NCBI RefSeq assembly: GCF_001707825.1
Contig: NZ_LYBM01000042.1
Location: 1-43,783, forward strand
Reading direction: 5' to 3'
From: Veronia pacifica
GTDB lineage: Bacteria > Pseudomonadota > Gammaproteobacteria > Enterobacterales > Vibrionaceae
Length of the DNA: 43,783 nt
Positions 1-7,261 of this stretch are shown here, piece by piece. The number at the start of each line of letters is the position of its first letter. Positions within the stretch are counted from its first letter, which is position 1. A program made the translations under genes and the position numbers. The notes under the pieces are model-generated. The model was not told the origin of the DNA and searched no databases. It saw nothing but the letters and a program-made list of their open reading frames with translations.

Positions 1-9
1 TTGGACTAG

Positions 10-189
10 TTTTTGGGGAGCAGGTCACATTACCTAGATGTCTCTTTTGATACATGCAAGGAAAGAGCGTTTGCGCGAAATTCAGATTCAAATGGCAAGT
101 CATATAAAATGACACCCGCAATGTTAGATATGTTCTGGTCTTGGTTTGAGCCTCCAACGCTAAACGAAAGTTTTTTCCGCGTTAGGTGA
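10..189 (+). CDS. 3' remnant of an unrecognised cassette gene
   Basis: An open frame of about 59 codons runs from just after a TAG at 7-9 to a TGA at 187-189. It contains a tryptophan/phenylalanine-rich stretch (MLDMFWSWFEPPTLNESFF). No start codon with a ribosome site is visible, and the window edge cuts off whatever lay upstream. It sits where the last codons of a cassette gene should be, about 20 bases before the first attC-like palindrome. No function can be given, and it may be non-coding. Confidence 0.3.
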   Translation, partial: FLGSRSHYLDVSFDTCKERAFARNSDSNGKSYKMTPAMLDMFWSWFEPPTLNESFFRVR

Positions 190-207
190 GAGAATTGCCG
201 AGGTAAC

Positions 208-273
208 TAACAAATGCAGTCACAGGACAAAAAACCGCTAAGCAATTTTTTGCCTCTATTGGTGGGTGTTAAC
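208..273 (+). other. attC-like recombination site (degenerate)
   Basis: The segment starts with CTAACAA and ends with GTGTTAAC, so AAC and GTT face each other across 18-base arms of equal length. The core is a strong imperfect palindrome, AGGACAAAAAA facing TTTTTTGCCT, with one extra unpaired A. Such extrahelical bases are typical of integron attC sites. The arms match less well than in the two later sites. The next reading frame starts 8 bases downstream, which fits cassette organisation. Confidence 0.45.
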
Positions 274-280
274 TGTCACC

Positions 281-664
281 ATGAATAAAGCACAGTACTT
301 AACCATCGTTTTTCTACTTCCGGTTATCTCAGCGTTAATTCCTATGGATCATTTTCAAGCTATATAGGTTTGGGTTTATGTCCCACTTGGGTTGGCTTAT
401 GCAACATACATTTGGTTTCAGCCAAATGAGCACATGATGAAGTTCATCACGCTAACGCCACTATTTTTTCTTATAGCGGTATTGGTCATTTTTCCCGCTT
501 GGGTGGCTGTTGAATCTGGTCTATATGCAGGGTTACATTTTTTGCGCGTGGTGGCCATAATCGCATTAGCGTCTTCGGTCATTGTTGGGGCCACTTATGT
601 TTTGCTAGCTTTTGGTATCTACGTTGTTTTCAAAAAGTATGGCTTGCTGCCAGCAAACAGTTAA
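281..664 (+). pseudogene. Cassette gene: small multi-pass membrane protein, broken by in-frame TAG
   Basis: Starting at ATG 281 the frame encodes a very hydrophobic protein of about 127 residues with roughly four membrane segments, but codon 29 (365-367) is TAG. The frame is otherwise undisturbed: the hydrophobic pattern continues directly across the stop, and the frame closes with TAA at 662-664 on the edge of the next attC. A shorter product could start at TTG 392 (90 residues), but I see no ribosome site there. I read it as one gene inactivated by a single nonsense change, although readthrough cannot be excluded. The family is not recognised. Confidence 0.5.
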
Positions 665-742
665 CAAGGCCATTAACCTCGCGCCTATCGGCGCCGGACA
701 GCCTACGCTGCGCTCCGGCAGCCGGTTATGGCGGCGTTAGCA
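662..742 (+). other. attC recombination site of an integron cassette
   Basis: The site begins TAACAAGGCCATTAACC and ends GGTTATGGCGGCGTTAG, which pair as the two outer arms. Between them lies an inner hairpin (GCCGGA facing TCCGGC, with CAGC facing GCTG). The AAC/GTT core triplets, the unequal arms and the cruciform centre are the usual attC design. It directly follows the stop of the membrane-protein cassette and precedes the next gene by 18 bases. Confidence 0.75.
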
Positions 743-759
743 CTCAGTATGGAGCAAGG

Positions 760-1737
760 ATGAATATCGCAATTATATTAAACACCATCGTATTGATAGC
801 TTCTCTGCTTTGGATTGCTTTCGAGCCCGGGTTTGAACCATTTATTGTGGCGATTACAACTATTTTGACATTAATTGGGCTATCCATTAAGTCATCTAAA
901 CCTAAAAAGAAAGAAATCGAAATTGATTCTCAGATAATTCTAGAGGCTGAACCAGAACTTAAAGAGCCTACTGAGGTTGAGTTAGTAGCTTCTAGATTTA
1001 GAGAATCCCTTGAGCTAATGAATGAAGGCAACTCTTATTCTCCGTTCACGATTGCAAAACTAGCTCAACTGATGAAGCTACATAAAATCGGTGAGCTTGA
1101 GAGGGTATTCAATGCTGAAGAAGAGCCTTCATTTGAGTTTATTGATCACTTTTGTAATACGTTTGGAATATATAAGGACTGGCTAATTCACGGTCAAGGA
1201 ACGCCCTATAATAACCCAGAACAAACTAACTTTGACCCTCTCGCATATTATTCGGAGATAGAGAAAGAAAATCCAAATAGAATCTATTTCATTATGAATA
1301 ATTCAAAAGTCGGGGAGGTTTTCATGCTGCTAGAGCTATCTGATTTTAAATACAAAATTTTACAAAGAACTTGGCATGTTAGTAGCCATGTTGGCGGCGG
1401 TGGACGCAGCCAAATATATGGGCTGTACAAATTAATTAGAAAGCTTAAGAAAAATTACCACAGCTCAAAGTGTGGTGGCCGCATATTAGAGCCTGAAGTA
1501 TTTGAAAAACTACTCTCTGGCAGGGTCTTTCCCGATTCTGTACTGTCAAGACCTTCACATGAAAATCCTTGGTGGGATGATTTTACAGACGTGTATGGAA
1601 AGTACCCGATTTCTTCAAGCTACGAGGGATGGTATGGAAAAGGGTTCTCATACGCACAATCAGTGGTGAGAGACAAACTAGAAAGTGAAAGTGCTAACAA
1701 GTCAATGCAGCAGACCGCTAACGCGGCAGCTGATTGA
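760..1737 (+). CDS. Cassette protein: two N-terminal membrane segments plus HTH-like domain, function unknown
   Basis: ATG 760 follows GGAGCAAGG. The 325-residue product has two predicted membrane segments (about residues 3-21 and 27-44), a Lys/Glu-rich linker, then a region around residues 90-145 whose pattern (FTIAKLAQLMKL, then DWLIHGQGTPY) resembles XRE/Cro-type helix-turn-helix domains. The C-terminal part (about 150-310) is soluble and not recognised. The last 14 or so codons (ANKSMQQTANAAAD) are encoded by the attC site itself, so the normal stop position at the attC edge has been read through. That marks it as an integron cassette gene. No catalytic motif is seen. Membrane-anchored regulator or defence protein are guesses only. 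Confidence 0.72.
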   Translation: MNIAIILNTIVLIASLLWIAFEPGFEPFIVAITTILTLIGLSIKSSKPKKKEIEIDSQIILEAEPELKEPTEVELVASRFRESLELMNEGNSYSPFTIAKLAQLMKLHKIGELERVFNAEEEPSFEFIDHFCNTFGIYKDWLIHGQGTPYNNPEQTNFDPLAYYSEIEKENPNRIYFIMNNSKVGEVFMLLELSDFKYKILQRTWHVSSHVGGGGRSQIYGLYKLIRKLKKNYHSSKCGGRILEPEVFEKLLSGRVFPDSVLSRPSHENPWWDDFTDVYGKYPISSSYEGWYGKGFSYAQSVVRDKLESESANKSMQQTANAAAD

Positions 1738-1747
1738 GACGTTATGT
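1693..1747 (+). other. Short attC recombination site
   Basis: The site runs from GCTAACAAGTCAAT to TGATTGAGACGTTATG. The outer arms pair (AACAAGTCAAT with ATTGAGACGTT read backwards) and the centre holds a short palindrome around CCGCTAACGCGG. Its 3' half includes the stop codon of the upstream gene. The next start codon follows within about 20 bases. Confidence 0.7.
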
Positions 1748-1762
1748 GACTACGTGAGCAGC

Positions 1763-2197
1763 ATGAGAATCGAGAGAGTTTACGAGCTACCCAGCCAAAT
1801 CCTGTCACTAGTTAATGAAAGTGAGAGGGAAGGATTTCGGTTTCTTACCCGCTTGAAATCTGACTTCGATAGTCGTGTAAACACCTTTAGCAAAGACGGT
1901 GAAGCCTTATTCGCTGTATTCGAAGCTAATGTTCTAATAGCTATTGGTGGCATCAATGCATAAGAGGTATCAGCAAATCAGGTTGGTAGGCTTCGTCGAT
2001 TTTACGTGAAACAGTCGTACAGGAGGTACGGTGTTGGGGCCAGCCTATTAAAGCGAATCGAAGCCTTTGCATTTGATCACTTCTGTGAGATACGGCTGTT
2101 CACCGATACAGCCAGTGCTGGCAGGTTTTACGAAAAAAACGGATACCAAAAAGCCTACGAGCAGGGCGCTAATTACATCAAGCGTAAAGTCACATAG
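1763..2197 (+). pseudogene. GNAT-family N-acetyltransferase cassette, interrupted by in-frame TAA
   Basis: Reading from ATG 1763 (GTG 1754 is an alternative) gives a GNAT-like N-terminal half ending ANVLIAIGGINA, then TAA at 1961-1963. The same frame then continues with EVSANQVGRLRRFYV, the acetyl-CoA-binding motif YRRYGVGASLL and a typical GNAT C-terminus (LFTDTASAGRFYEKNGY). All hallmarks of a roughly 144-residue acetyltransferase are present and in frame, so a single nonsense codon separates beta-strand 4 from the acetyl-CoA loop. It follows an attC directly, but I could not find an attC after it. The substrate is unknown. Loss of function is likely unless the stop is suppressed. Confidence 0.75.
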
Positions 2198-2365
2198 CAG
2201 GGCCACCAAACATCTCCCCTCCGGGCTGGACTCGCAAAACACTCTCTCTGGTTACTTGTCTTAATTTAACGAACCTATCAATAGGCATCGGCGTGTTATT
2301 GGCAATCTGAGTAAGTTAGTATCTTCATACGATAGTTTACACTCACTCAGTCAAAGGAATGTTTT

Positions 2366-3523
2366 ATGCCTTATGTTTTTGGCTCTTCCCCTGATGGGCA
2401 GGAAGTAAAAATCCACGTCACAAAACGCTCTAAAACCCTAGATTTAACAGAAACGCCTATCTCCTCAATAGACCTGTTGGGCATCGCGGAAAAAGCTCCA
2501 AACTTGGAAAGTGTTTTTTTTCGCCCCAATGCTGATGGTTTGATAAAAAATATAGACCTTACACCTCTATGCGAACTCACCAAACTAGTTCATGTTTCAT
2601 GTATCGTCACAGACAAAATAGAGCTATCAAGGTTATCATTCAAAGAATTAATAACATTAGGTTTTTTTGTTGAAGACTCTGTGGATTTCAAGGGCTTCGA
2701 AAACTCCAACGTTCAATGTTTATACGTATCGTTCGGAAACCCCATTAAAGATCCATTTTCAACGATGTGTAAAGATGTTGTGCTTGAAGAACTAAATATT
2801 GGTGGCTATCCGCAGGGTGAGTTTTTGAGTCTCAAAGGACTCCCGAGAAATATTCAGAACTTGAAAATAAGTGAAGATGCTAAGTTTTCGGATACTGAAG
2901 CTTTGAAGAACACTTATCTCAGATATCTTAATTGCCATTCTGGAAGGATAACTCACCTTCCTAATACTCTGACTGAATTCATTCTTAATGACTCTAATGA
3001 AAAGCTTAACTTTAAGCTCTTGCAAGAAACTAAATTGTTGTATTTTACTTTGGATGCAAAAAACTACTCTTCAGAGGATATACAACTCGAGTACTTGCCT
3101 AGTACTGTCAAGCAGATAAAAATTTCCAATTGCCCCAATGACTTAAATTTAGATGCTTTACCTGAGGGAGTTGAGCTAGTACAACTTGAACTTACCGCCA
3201 ATCCGTCAGCGTCGAATAGCAGAGGCGAGCTCATAGTTCCTGAGAGAATAGTGAAAAAAATGGGTCACTTTTCTTTAGACGGATTTTTTCTAGGAGAATT
3301 CGATACTAGTATTTTTGAAGGGTCAGAGTTGAAGACTGCATGGTTTCATGGCTGTGACTGGGAATATATCTATGCAGACCATTTTTGGAAGATGACCTCC
3401 CTCACTTATGTTGCCTTTGACTCGACAAGAAAGGTGATAGTATCGCCAGAGCTTTTGGATAAGCCTCGCACCTGCAAAAATAAAGGTATGAAGCGTTATC
3501 TAGGGATGTTTGATTCATATTAA
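2366..3523 (+). CDS. Leucine-rich-repeat-like protein, function unknown
   Basis: ATG 2366 is preceded by AAAGGA at a good distance. The 385-residue product is soluble with no signal peptide. Irregular leucine-rich-repeat-like spacing runs through most of it (for example LDLTETPISSIDLLGIA, LEELNIGGYPQG, IQNLKISEDAKF, LRYLNCHSGRITHLPNTL), suggesting a solenoid of diverged repeats. The C-terminal 60 or so residues (HGCDWEYIYADHFWKMTSL onward) look like a capping region. Such proteins usually bind other proteins, but no partner is indicated. It lies between the cassette region and the GTGTACC block, in AT-rich DNA unlike the core genes, and no attC flanks it clearly. Confidence 0.7.
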   Translation: MPYVFGSSPDGQEVKIHVTKRSKTLDLTETPISSIDLLGIAEKAPNLESVFFRPNADGLIKNIDLTPLCELTKLVHVSCIVTDKIELSRLSFKELITLGFFVEDSVDFKGFENSNVQCLYVSFGNPIKDPFSTMCKDVVLEELNIGGYPQGEFLSLKGLPRNIQNLKISEDAKFSDTEALKNTYLRYLNCHSGRITHLPNTLTEFILNDSNEKLNFKLLQETKLLYFTLDAKNYSSEDIQLEYLPSTVKQIKISNCPNDLNLDALPEGVELVQLELTANPSASNSRGELIVPERIVKKMGHFSLDGFFLGEFDTSIFEGSELKTAWFHGCDWEYIYADHFWKMTSLTYVAFDSTRKVIVSPELLDKPRTCKNKGMKRYLGMFDSY

Positions 3524-3578
3524 TAATCACCTCTCCTTTAGGGGGCTTGACATATTATTCAACGTAAGTCTCAAGTAT

Positions 3579-3705
3579 GCCCAAACCTGTGTCAGCATCT
3601 GACCCGTCACGAATCGTTATCCCATCTAAGGGAGGCGTGAAACGCGCCCCCCTTCATTTTCCCTTTCCAAAATCCTAGCCCTATACGTTGTTTTTGAGGT
3701 GTACC
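3579..3705 (+). repeat. Direct repeat copy A (~127 bp)
   Basis: This stretch recurs with clear similarity at 3954-4077. Shared blocks include CCAGCATCT/TCAGCATCT, GTTAYCCCATCYAAGG, CCCCCTTCATTTT, CTAG(C/T)CCTA and GTTTTTGAGGTGTA. It contains a small hairpin (GGGAGGCG facing CGCGCCCCCC). Copy A runs directly into the GTGTACC array and copy B follows it, so the two bracket the array. Confidence 0.75.
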
Positions 3706-3940
3706 ATGTGTACCACGTGTACCAACCTTTAAATTCAATAGGTTATGATGCTACACCTTGGTACACCTATGTGTAGCAGGTGTACCATGACGTTTTTCAA
3801 TGGGTTAGAGGTGTACCAAGGGAGATGATGAAGTCAGGATGGGTACAGTTTATGACGTAAGTCACTGATATTTATCATGGTACACCTTGGTGGCGAAAAT
3901 AGGCCGAAATCTTGGTACACATGGCGGTTTTAGGTGTACC
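3699..3940. repeat. Array of nine GTGTACC motifs (iteron-like)
   Basis: GTGTACC(A) occurs on the plus strand at 3699, 3708, 3717, 3780, 3811 and 3934, and as TGGTACAC (minus orientation) at 3759, 3878 and 3913. The first three are direct repeats spaced exactly 9 bases apart; most of the others are pairs or singles separated by 30-70 bases. Near-matches (CTACACC, GGGTACAG) fill some gaps. No reading frame crosses the block. The density, both orientations and position upstream of a ParA-like gene suggest a binding array: an origin, a centromere-like site or an operator cluster. Confidence 0.75.
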
Positions 3941-3953
3941 TTAACTCGAAATC

Positions 3954-4077
3954 GCCCAAATCTATGCCAGCATCTATGGCGTCACGATCCGTTACCCCAT
4001 CCAAGGAGGGATGCTTCATCCCCCTTCATTTTTCCCTTCCTGAATTCTAGTCCTAGACGATGTTTTTGAGGTGTAAC
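3954..4077 (+). repeat. Direct repeat copy B (~124 bp)
   Basis: This is the second copy of the repeat at 3579-3705, closing the GTGTACC block on the right. Its end reads GAGGTGTAACTG where copy A has GAGGTGTACC, so one GTGTACC motif appears to have decayed. Its hairpin is GGAGGGATG facing CATCCCCC. Confidence 0.75.
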
Positions 4078-4537
4078 TGAGGGCTGAGTTACCAAATAAG
4101 GGACCGGACGGGATTTTGGGCGCAGATTCTGAACATGATTGGTCACATTCAAAGGTAGTTTCTAGGTATCAAAGTGATTGTAATATCGGTATTTCCGAAC
4201 AAGTCGGACATAAAATTCGATTTTTAAATTCTGTTACAAATAATTACACTCTAGTTGTTTGGTTGTCACAGCGACTAGTGACGAGTGTAATTTGTTGATA
4301 CTAAAGAAATTAAAATTTCCCTCTCAGACTGAACTTCATTGTCTAGCCATAGTGCAGTTTGTCGTAATAAGTGAAGAATACGTCTCAGTCACATGTGCCT
4401 TGCGTTCAGACAACGAACACACTGAATTCGCGTTGATCATAAGACTATGTATTAGATACAAGCCTTGATGACGGCGGAATAAAACAGGCTGTTAGCCGAA
4501 AAATAACTAACTCAAAAAAATAAATAGTGAGGTTAGA
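4078..4537. other. Gene-free stretch upstream of the ParA-like gene
   Basis: About 460 AT-rich bases without a credible gene. Short frames here lack ribosome sites and codon bias. The segment presumably contains the promoter for the ParA-like gene, but I see no -35/-10 pair I would defend. Confidence 0.5.
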
Positions 4538-5626
4538 GTGAGTATAAATAAAATAATCGCAAGACAAGCAGCCTACTACGCACATGATGCTCAACAGTGG
4601 AACAACTCTCCGCATGCACTTCAATTTCCACACTATGCTTCTTTATTAGACCTTCAGTTACCAAAGCATAACAGATATGCGATTTGTAATTTACGGGGTG
4701 GAATAGGTAAGTCTACACTTACGTTCAATCTAGCTCATGGAGCAAATGATGTGCTGGCAGTAGATACTTGTCCTCAGGGGAACTCTTCAAGCTTCTTTTC
4801 ATCTGGCGGTGGCGTGAGCGGAACAACAATTTATGATGCGCTCTTACCTTATCTGTTGCCTCGTATGTCTTTTCCATCAAATATTGCGCAAAAGGTAAAA
4901 ACTTTTAACCCTTATTTTGATGGCCTAAATGTCCACTTTGTTCCTTCGTCTCCAAACTTGTACGAGTTTCCATCAATAATGGAATCAGCTCTTTCTCAAG
5001 CTCGAGGTATTCCCGGTGTGGCTAATATTAAGGCTAGAGAACAGATTTTAAATTCTATGCGTGATTTGTTGGATAGAGAGACAAAAAAAGTAGATACAAA
5101 GAAAGTTTTGATAGATACATCACCTTTTTTCTCTGGAGCAACTCATCTCACGTGGCATGCTGTAGATTCACTAATAGTACCAGTCCGGACCGATCAACAG
5201 TCAGTTAACTCTCTCCAGCTATTAATCGATATTTTGACTGACTCTGGACGTTCATTCTTGCGTAGCCAAGATAATTTGTCCCTAAGCTCACCCAAGATAC
5301 AAATGGTTGTAGTGACTCATTGCGGGTGGTCAACCAGATCTGGTGCCAAGCATGAGCCGAATAATCAGACGAAAATATACCTTGAAAAAGTTCGAGAAAT
5401 CGTAGCAACTAATATTCACTTGTTCACTACTAATGACCCAGATAACCACATTGTGCCATTAGACGATTTCTTAGGTTCAGGACGCATATCTTCAGCTAAA
5501 AGTATACCTATTAAGTGTTTAAAGCCTCAGCAATCTTTTACGATTTCAGGACAACAAGTAACTGTAAATGCTTCGGTAGAAAAATGTCAGAAACAACTAG
5601 CATTCATAACAAAGAACATATGGTAG
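4538..5626 (+). CDS. ParA/MinD-like P-loop ATPase
   Basis: The start is GTG 4538, preceded by TGAGG at 5 bases. The 362-residue product has a deviant Walker A (NLRGGIGKSTLTFNLA, about residues 50-65), the following strand VLAVDTCPQGNSS, and a Walker B-like VLIDTSP (about residue 190), then the domain pattern of ParA-type ATPases (VDSLIVPVRTDQQSVNSLQLL). These ATPases position DNA or protein cargo by ATP-driven dimerisation on DNA. No ParB-type partner is adjacent, but the GTGTACC array lies about 600 bases upstream and could act as the DNA site. The first 45 residues are an extension not seen in minimal ParA proteins. The gene may belong to the nuclease module downstream (310 bases away) or to a lost mobile element. 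Confidence 0.8.
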   Translation: MSINKIIARQAAYYAHDAQQWNNSPHALQFPHYASLLDLQLPKHNRYAICNLRGGIGKSTLTFNLAHGANDVLAVDTCPQGNSSSFFSSGGGVSGTTIYDALLPYLLPRMSFPSNIAQKVKTFNPYFDGLNVHFVPSSPNLYEFPSIMESALSQARGIPGVANIKAREQILNSMRDLLDRETKKVDTKKVLIDTSPFFSGATHLTWHAVDSLIVPVRTDQQSVNSLQLLIDILTDSGRSFLRSQDNLSLSSPKIQMVVVTHCGWSTRSGAKHEPNNQTKIYLEKVREIVATNIHLFTTNDPDNHIVPLDDFLGSGRISSAKSIPIKCLKPQQSFTISGQQVTVNASVEKCQKQLAFITKNIW

Positions 5627-5936
5627 ATAAAAGTTACTGACTAAAGGTTAAGTGCCTATTTAGTGGGCGCTTGATCCATTGATTCAGGATGATCAATACC
5701 TCATCTATCTAGCTAAACGAATAATGTTATTTGATTGTTTTTTGTCTTGAGTAAGACTAACTAATTTCAGCCCCATATTCATTTAATTCAAATAACCATA
5801 TAAAATATGGGTTTTTATTTTGGTTAATCATAAAGTAGATACAATTCCAATTTCAACGTAATCTCGTTTGAAATATTTTAACTGTAACTCCTTAATTATA
5901 ATATATTTCAATTATTTACGAACGGTAAAGTGATCA
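5627..5936. other. AT-rich intergenic stretch
   Basis: No gene is seen. A weak hairpin (AAGTGCC facing GGCGCTT, 5651-5673) lies just after the ParA-like gene, without a T-tract. The rest is very AT-rich and probably holds the promoter of the nuclease gene. Confidence 0.4.
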
Positions 5937-6881
5937 ATGGGTGAGTATTCAAAAAGAGTAGGTGAAGTCGGCGAGAAGATAGTCGCAGACTTCTTAGGAT
6001 TGTTTGGTTGGAAAAACATGTGCAGTAATAATGAATTGAACTGTATTATTGGTGACCACGGCTGTAAAACCCATGGAATTGACGCACTTTTTGCTTACAA
6101 GTCTCTTCTTCAACAGCAGACTTTAACCAGTGTTGTTGTGTCAGCCAAATACTCTGGCAATGCCTATGACAAGGTCCCTTCGACATTTAAAGCTCATTTT
6201 AATGATGTAGCTAGGACAGTGGAATGTTACTCACGCTCAGACATTAAGAGGAACTTGGTAAAAGGAATAAAGGGTACTTCCAAGAAAGAAGATATTGGAG
6301 TGCTGTTTTACCTGAACAACGTAGAAGACCCACAAGAAGACAATATCAAACCCAAGATTTTAAATAGTCGAATTTCGCCAGATATAACATTTAACACAAT
6401 CCATTTGATAGATAATGCTAGAGCGTCATTTCTATATTACGCGTTGGGCTTTATAAAAGGTAAATATAAGCACGAAAAGCCAAGTTTTTTCTGCAACATT
6501 ACAACATTAAATGTTAATTCTAACACTAGGCATACACCGATAATGCCTGTTGAGTACATTACCTCGCCCATCATTCCGATGTCAGTTCCATATCAAGACG
6601 GTAAGAAATTAATAATACTTTGCGACTTTGATTTTAGCAAAGATGCTTTGACTCTGGTCTTCAGGCTAGCGAAAAAGCTTTGCGCTGACTTTAGCAACCA
6701 CTACGAAATATACTTCAGTACATACAATACATTAAAGCATTCACCTATTGTTGACGAGGTCAAAATGACAGCAATGTTCGATAACCAATATGATGAATGC
6801 GATGATTATGAACCCTCTGATGTCGACGTAACTCTCGAGGTTGGAACTTATAACGATAGCTTTAGGAATGACTTTCAATGA
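5937..6881 (+). CDS. PD-(D/E)XK-like nuclease, putative defence protein
   Basis: The 314-residue product begins with the helix GEVGEKIVADFLGLFGW (E10/E13), then HGID (D49), a strand pair and VVVSAKYS (S69-x-K71). This order matches the PD-(D/E)XK nuclease core, with Ser in place of the usual Glu/Asp of the (D/E)XK motif. That is seen in some family branches, but it makes catalysis uncertain. The C-terminal two thirds are not recognised; an acidic tail (about 277-296) is notable. The stop overlaps the next start as ATGA, so the two genes form a translationally coupled pair. Small coupled nuclease/partner pairs in accessory DNA are commonly anti-phage modules. The function is inferred. No strong ribosome site precedes ATG 5937. 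Confidence 0.65.
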   Translation: MGEYSKRVGEVGEKIVADFLGLFGWKNMCSNNELNCIIGDHGCKTHGIDALFAYKSLLQQQTLTSVVVSAKYSGNAYDKVPSTFKAHFNDVARTVECYSRSDIKRNLVKGIKGTSKKEDIGVLFYLNNVEDPQEDNIKPKILNSRISPDITFNTIHLIDNARASFLYYALGFIKGKYKHEKPSFFCNITTLNVNSNTRHTPIMPVEYITSPIIPMSVPYQDGKKLIILCDFDFSKDALTLVFRLAKKLCADFSNHYEIYFSTYNTLKHSPIVDEVKMTAMFDNQYDECDDYEPSDVDVTLEVGTYNDSFRNDFQ

Positions 6882-7204
6882 GTAGACAATTCATACCTTC
6901 AGGAGATGAGCTAAAAAACCTGTTAAGTCAGAATCAATGTACCCCAGGAAGTATTAACTCTGTGCTAAGAGCAAGAGGGGTGTTTTGTCCAAATTCAGAT
7001 AAGACTAACACTATTCCATGCCTTATGAAGTCGCTCCTAAGTCCTAGTGAATCATTGGAGTTGATGGATAATATAAAGACTTCGGAGAAGCTCGATCGCG
7101 TCAACTTCAGGAACTTCAGTATTGATAAAGATCAAGAGATCTTAGATGTTATCAGTGGTGTTATTGATGATGACGCTATCAGACCTCAACCCTTTGAAAA
7201 CTAA
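6878..7204 (+). CDS. N-terminal part of the nuclease partner protein (cut by TAA)
   Basis: This 108-residue frame starts at the ATGA overlap with the nuclease gene. It contains a helical region (about 9-70: ELKNLLSQNQCTPGSINSVL, RGVFCPNSDK, LLSPSESLELM) whose rhythm resembles SAP/LEM-like helix-extended-loop-helix DNA-binding domains. It stops at TAA 7202-7204. The same frame stays open for 19 codons up to GTG 7262 and then through the next gene, so this is most simply the first quarter of a protein of about 385 residues. No similarity to a characterised family is claimed. Confidence 0.6.
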   Translation: MSRQFIPSGDELKNLLSQNQCTPGSINSVLRARGVFCPNSDKTNTIPCLMKSLLSPSESLELMDNIKTSEKLDRVNFRNFSIDKDQEILDVISGVIDDDAIRPQPFEN

Positions 7205-7261
7205 AGAATTACCGACTTTACTGACTTTGTTGTTGAGACAAGTGACATAGGGGAGTCATAT

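Noticed and set aside
2198-2365. attC site after the acetyltransferase cassette
   Set aside because: I looked for facing AAC/GTT arms and found no palindrome of the right form.
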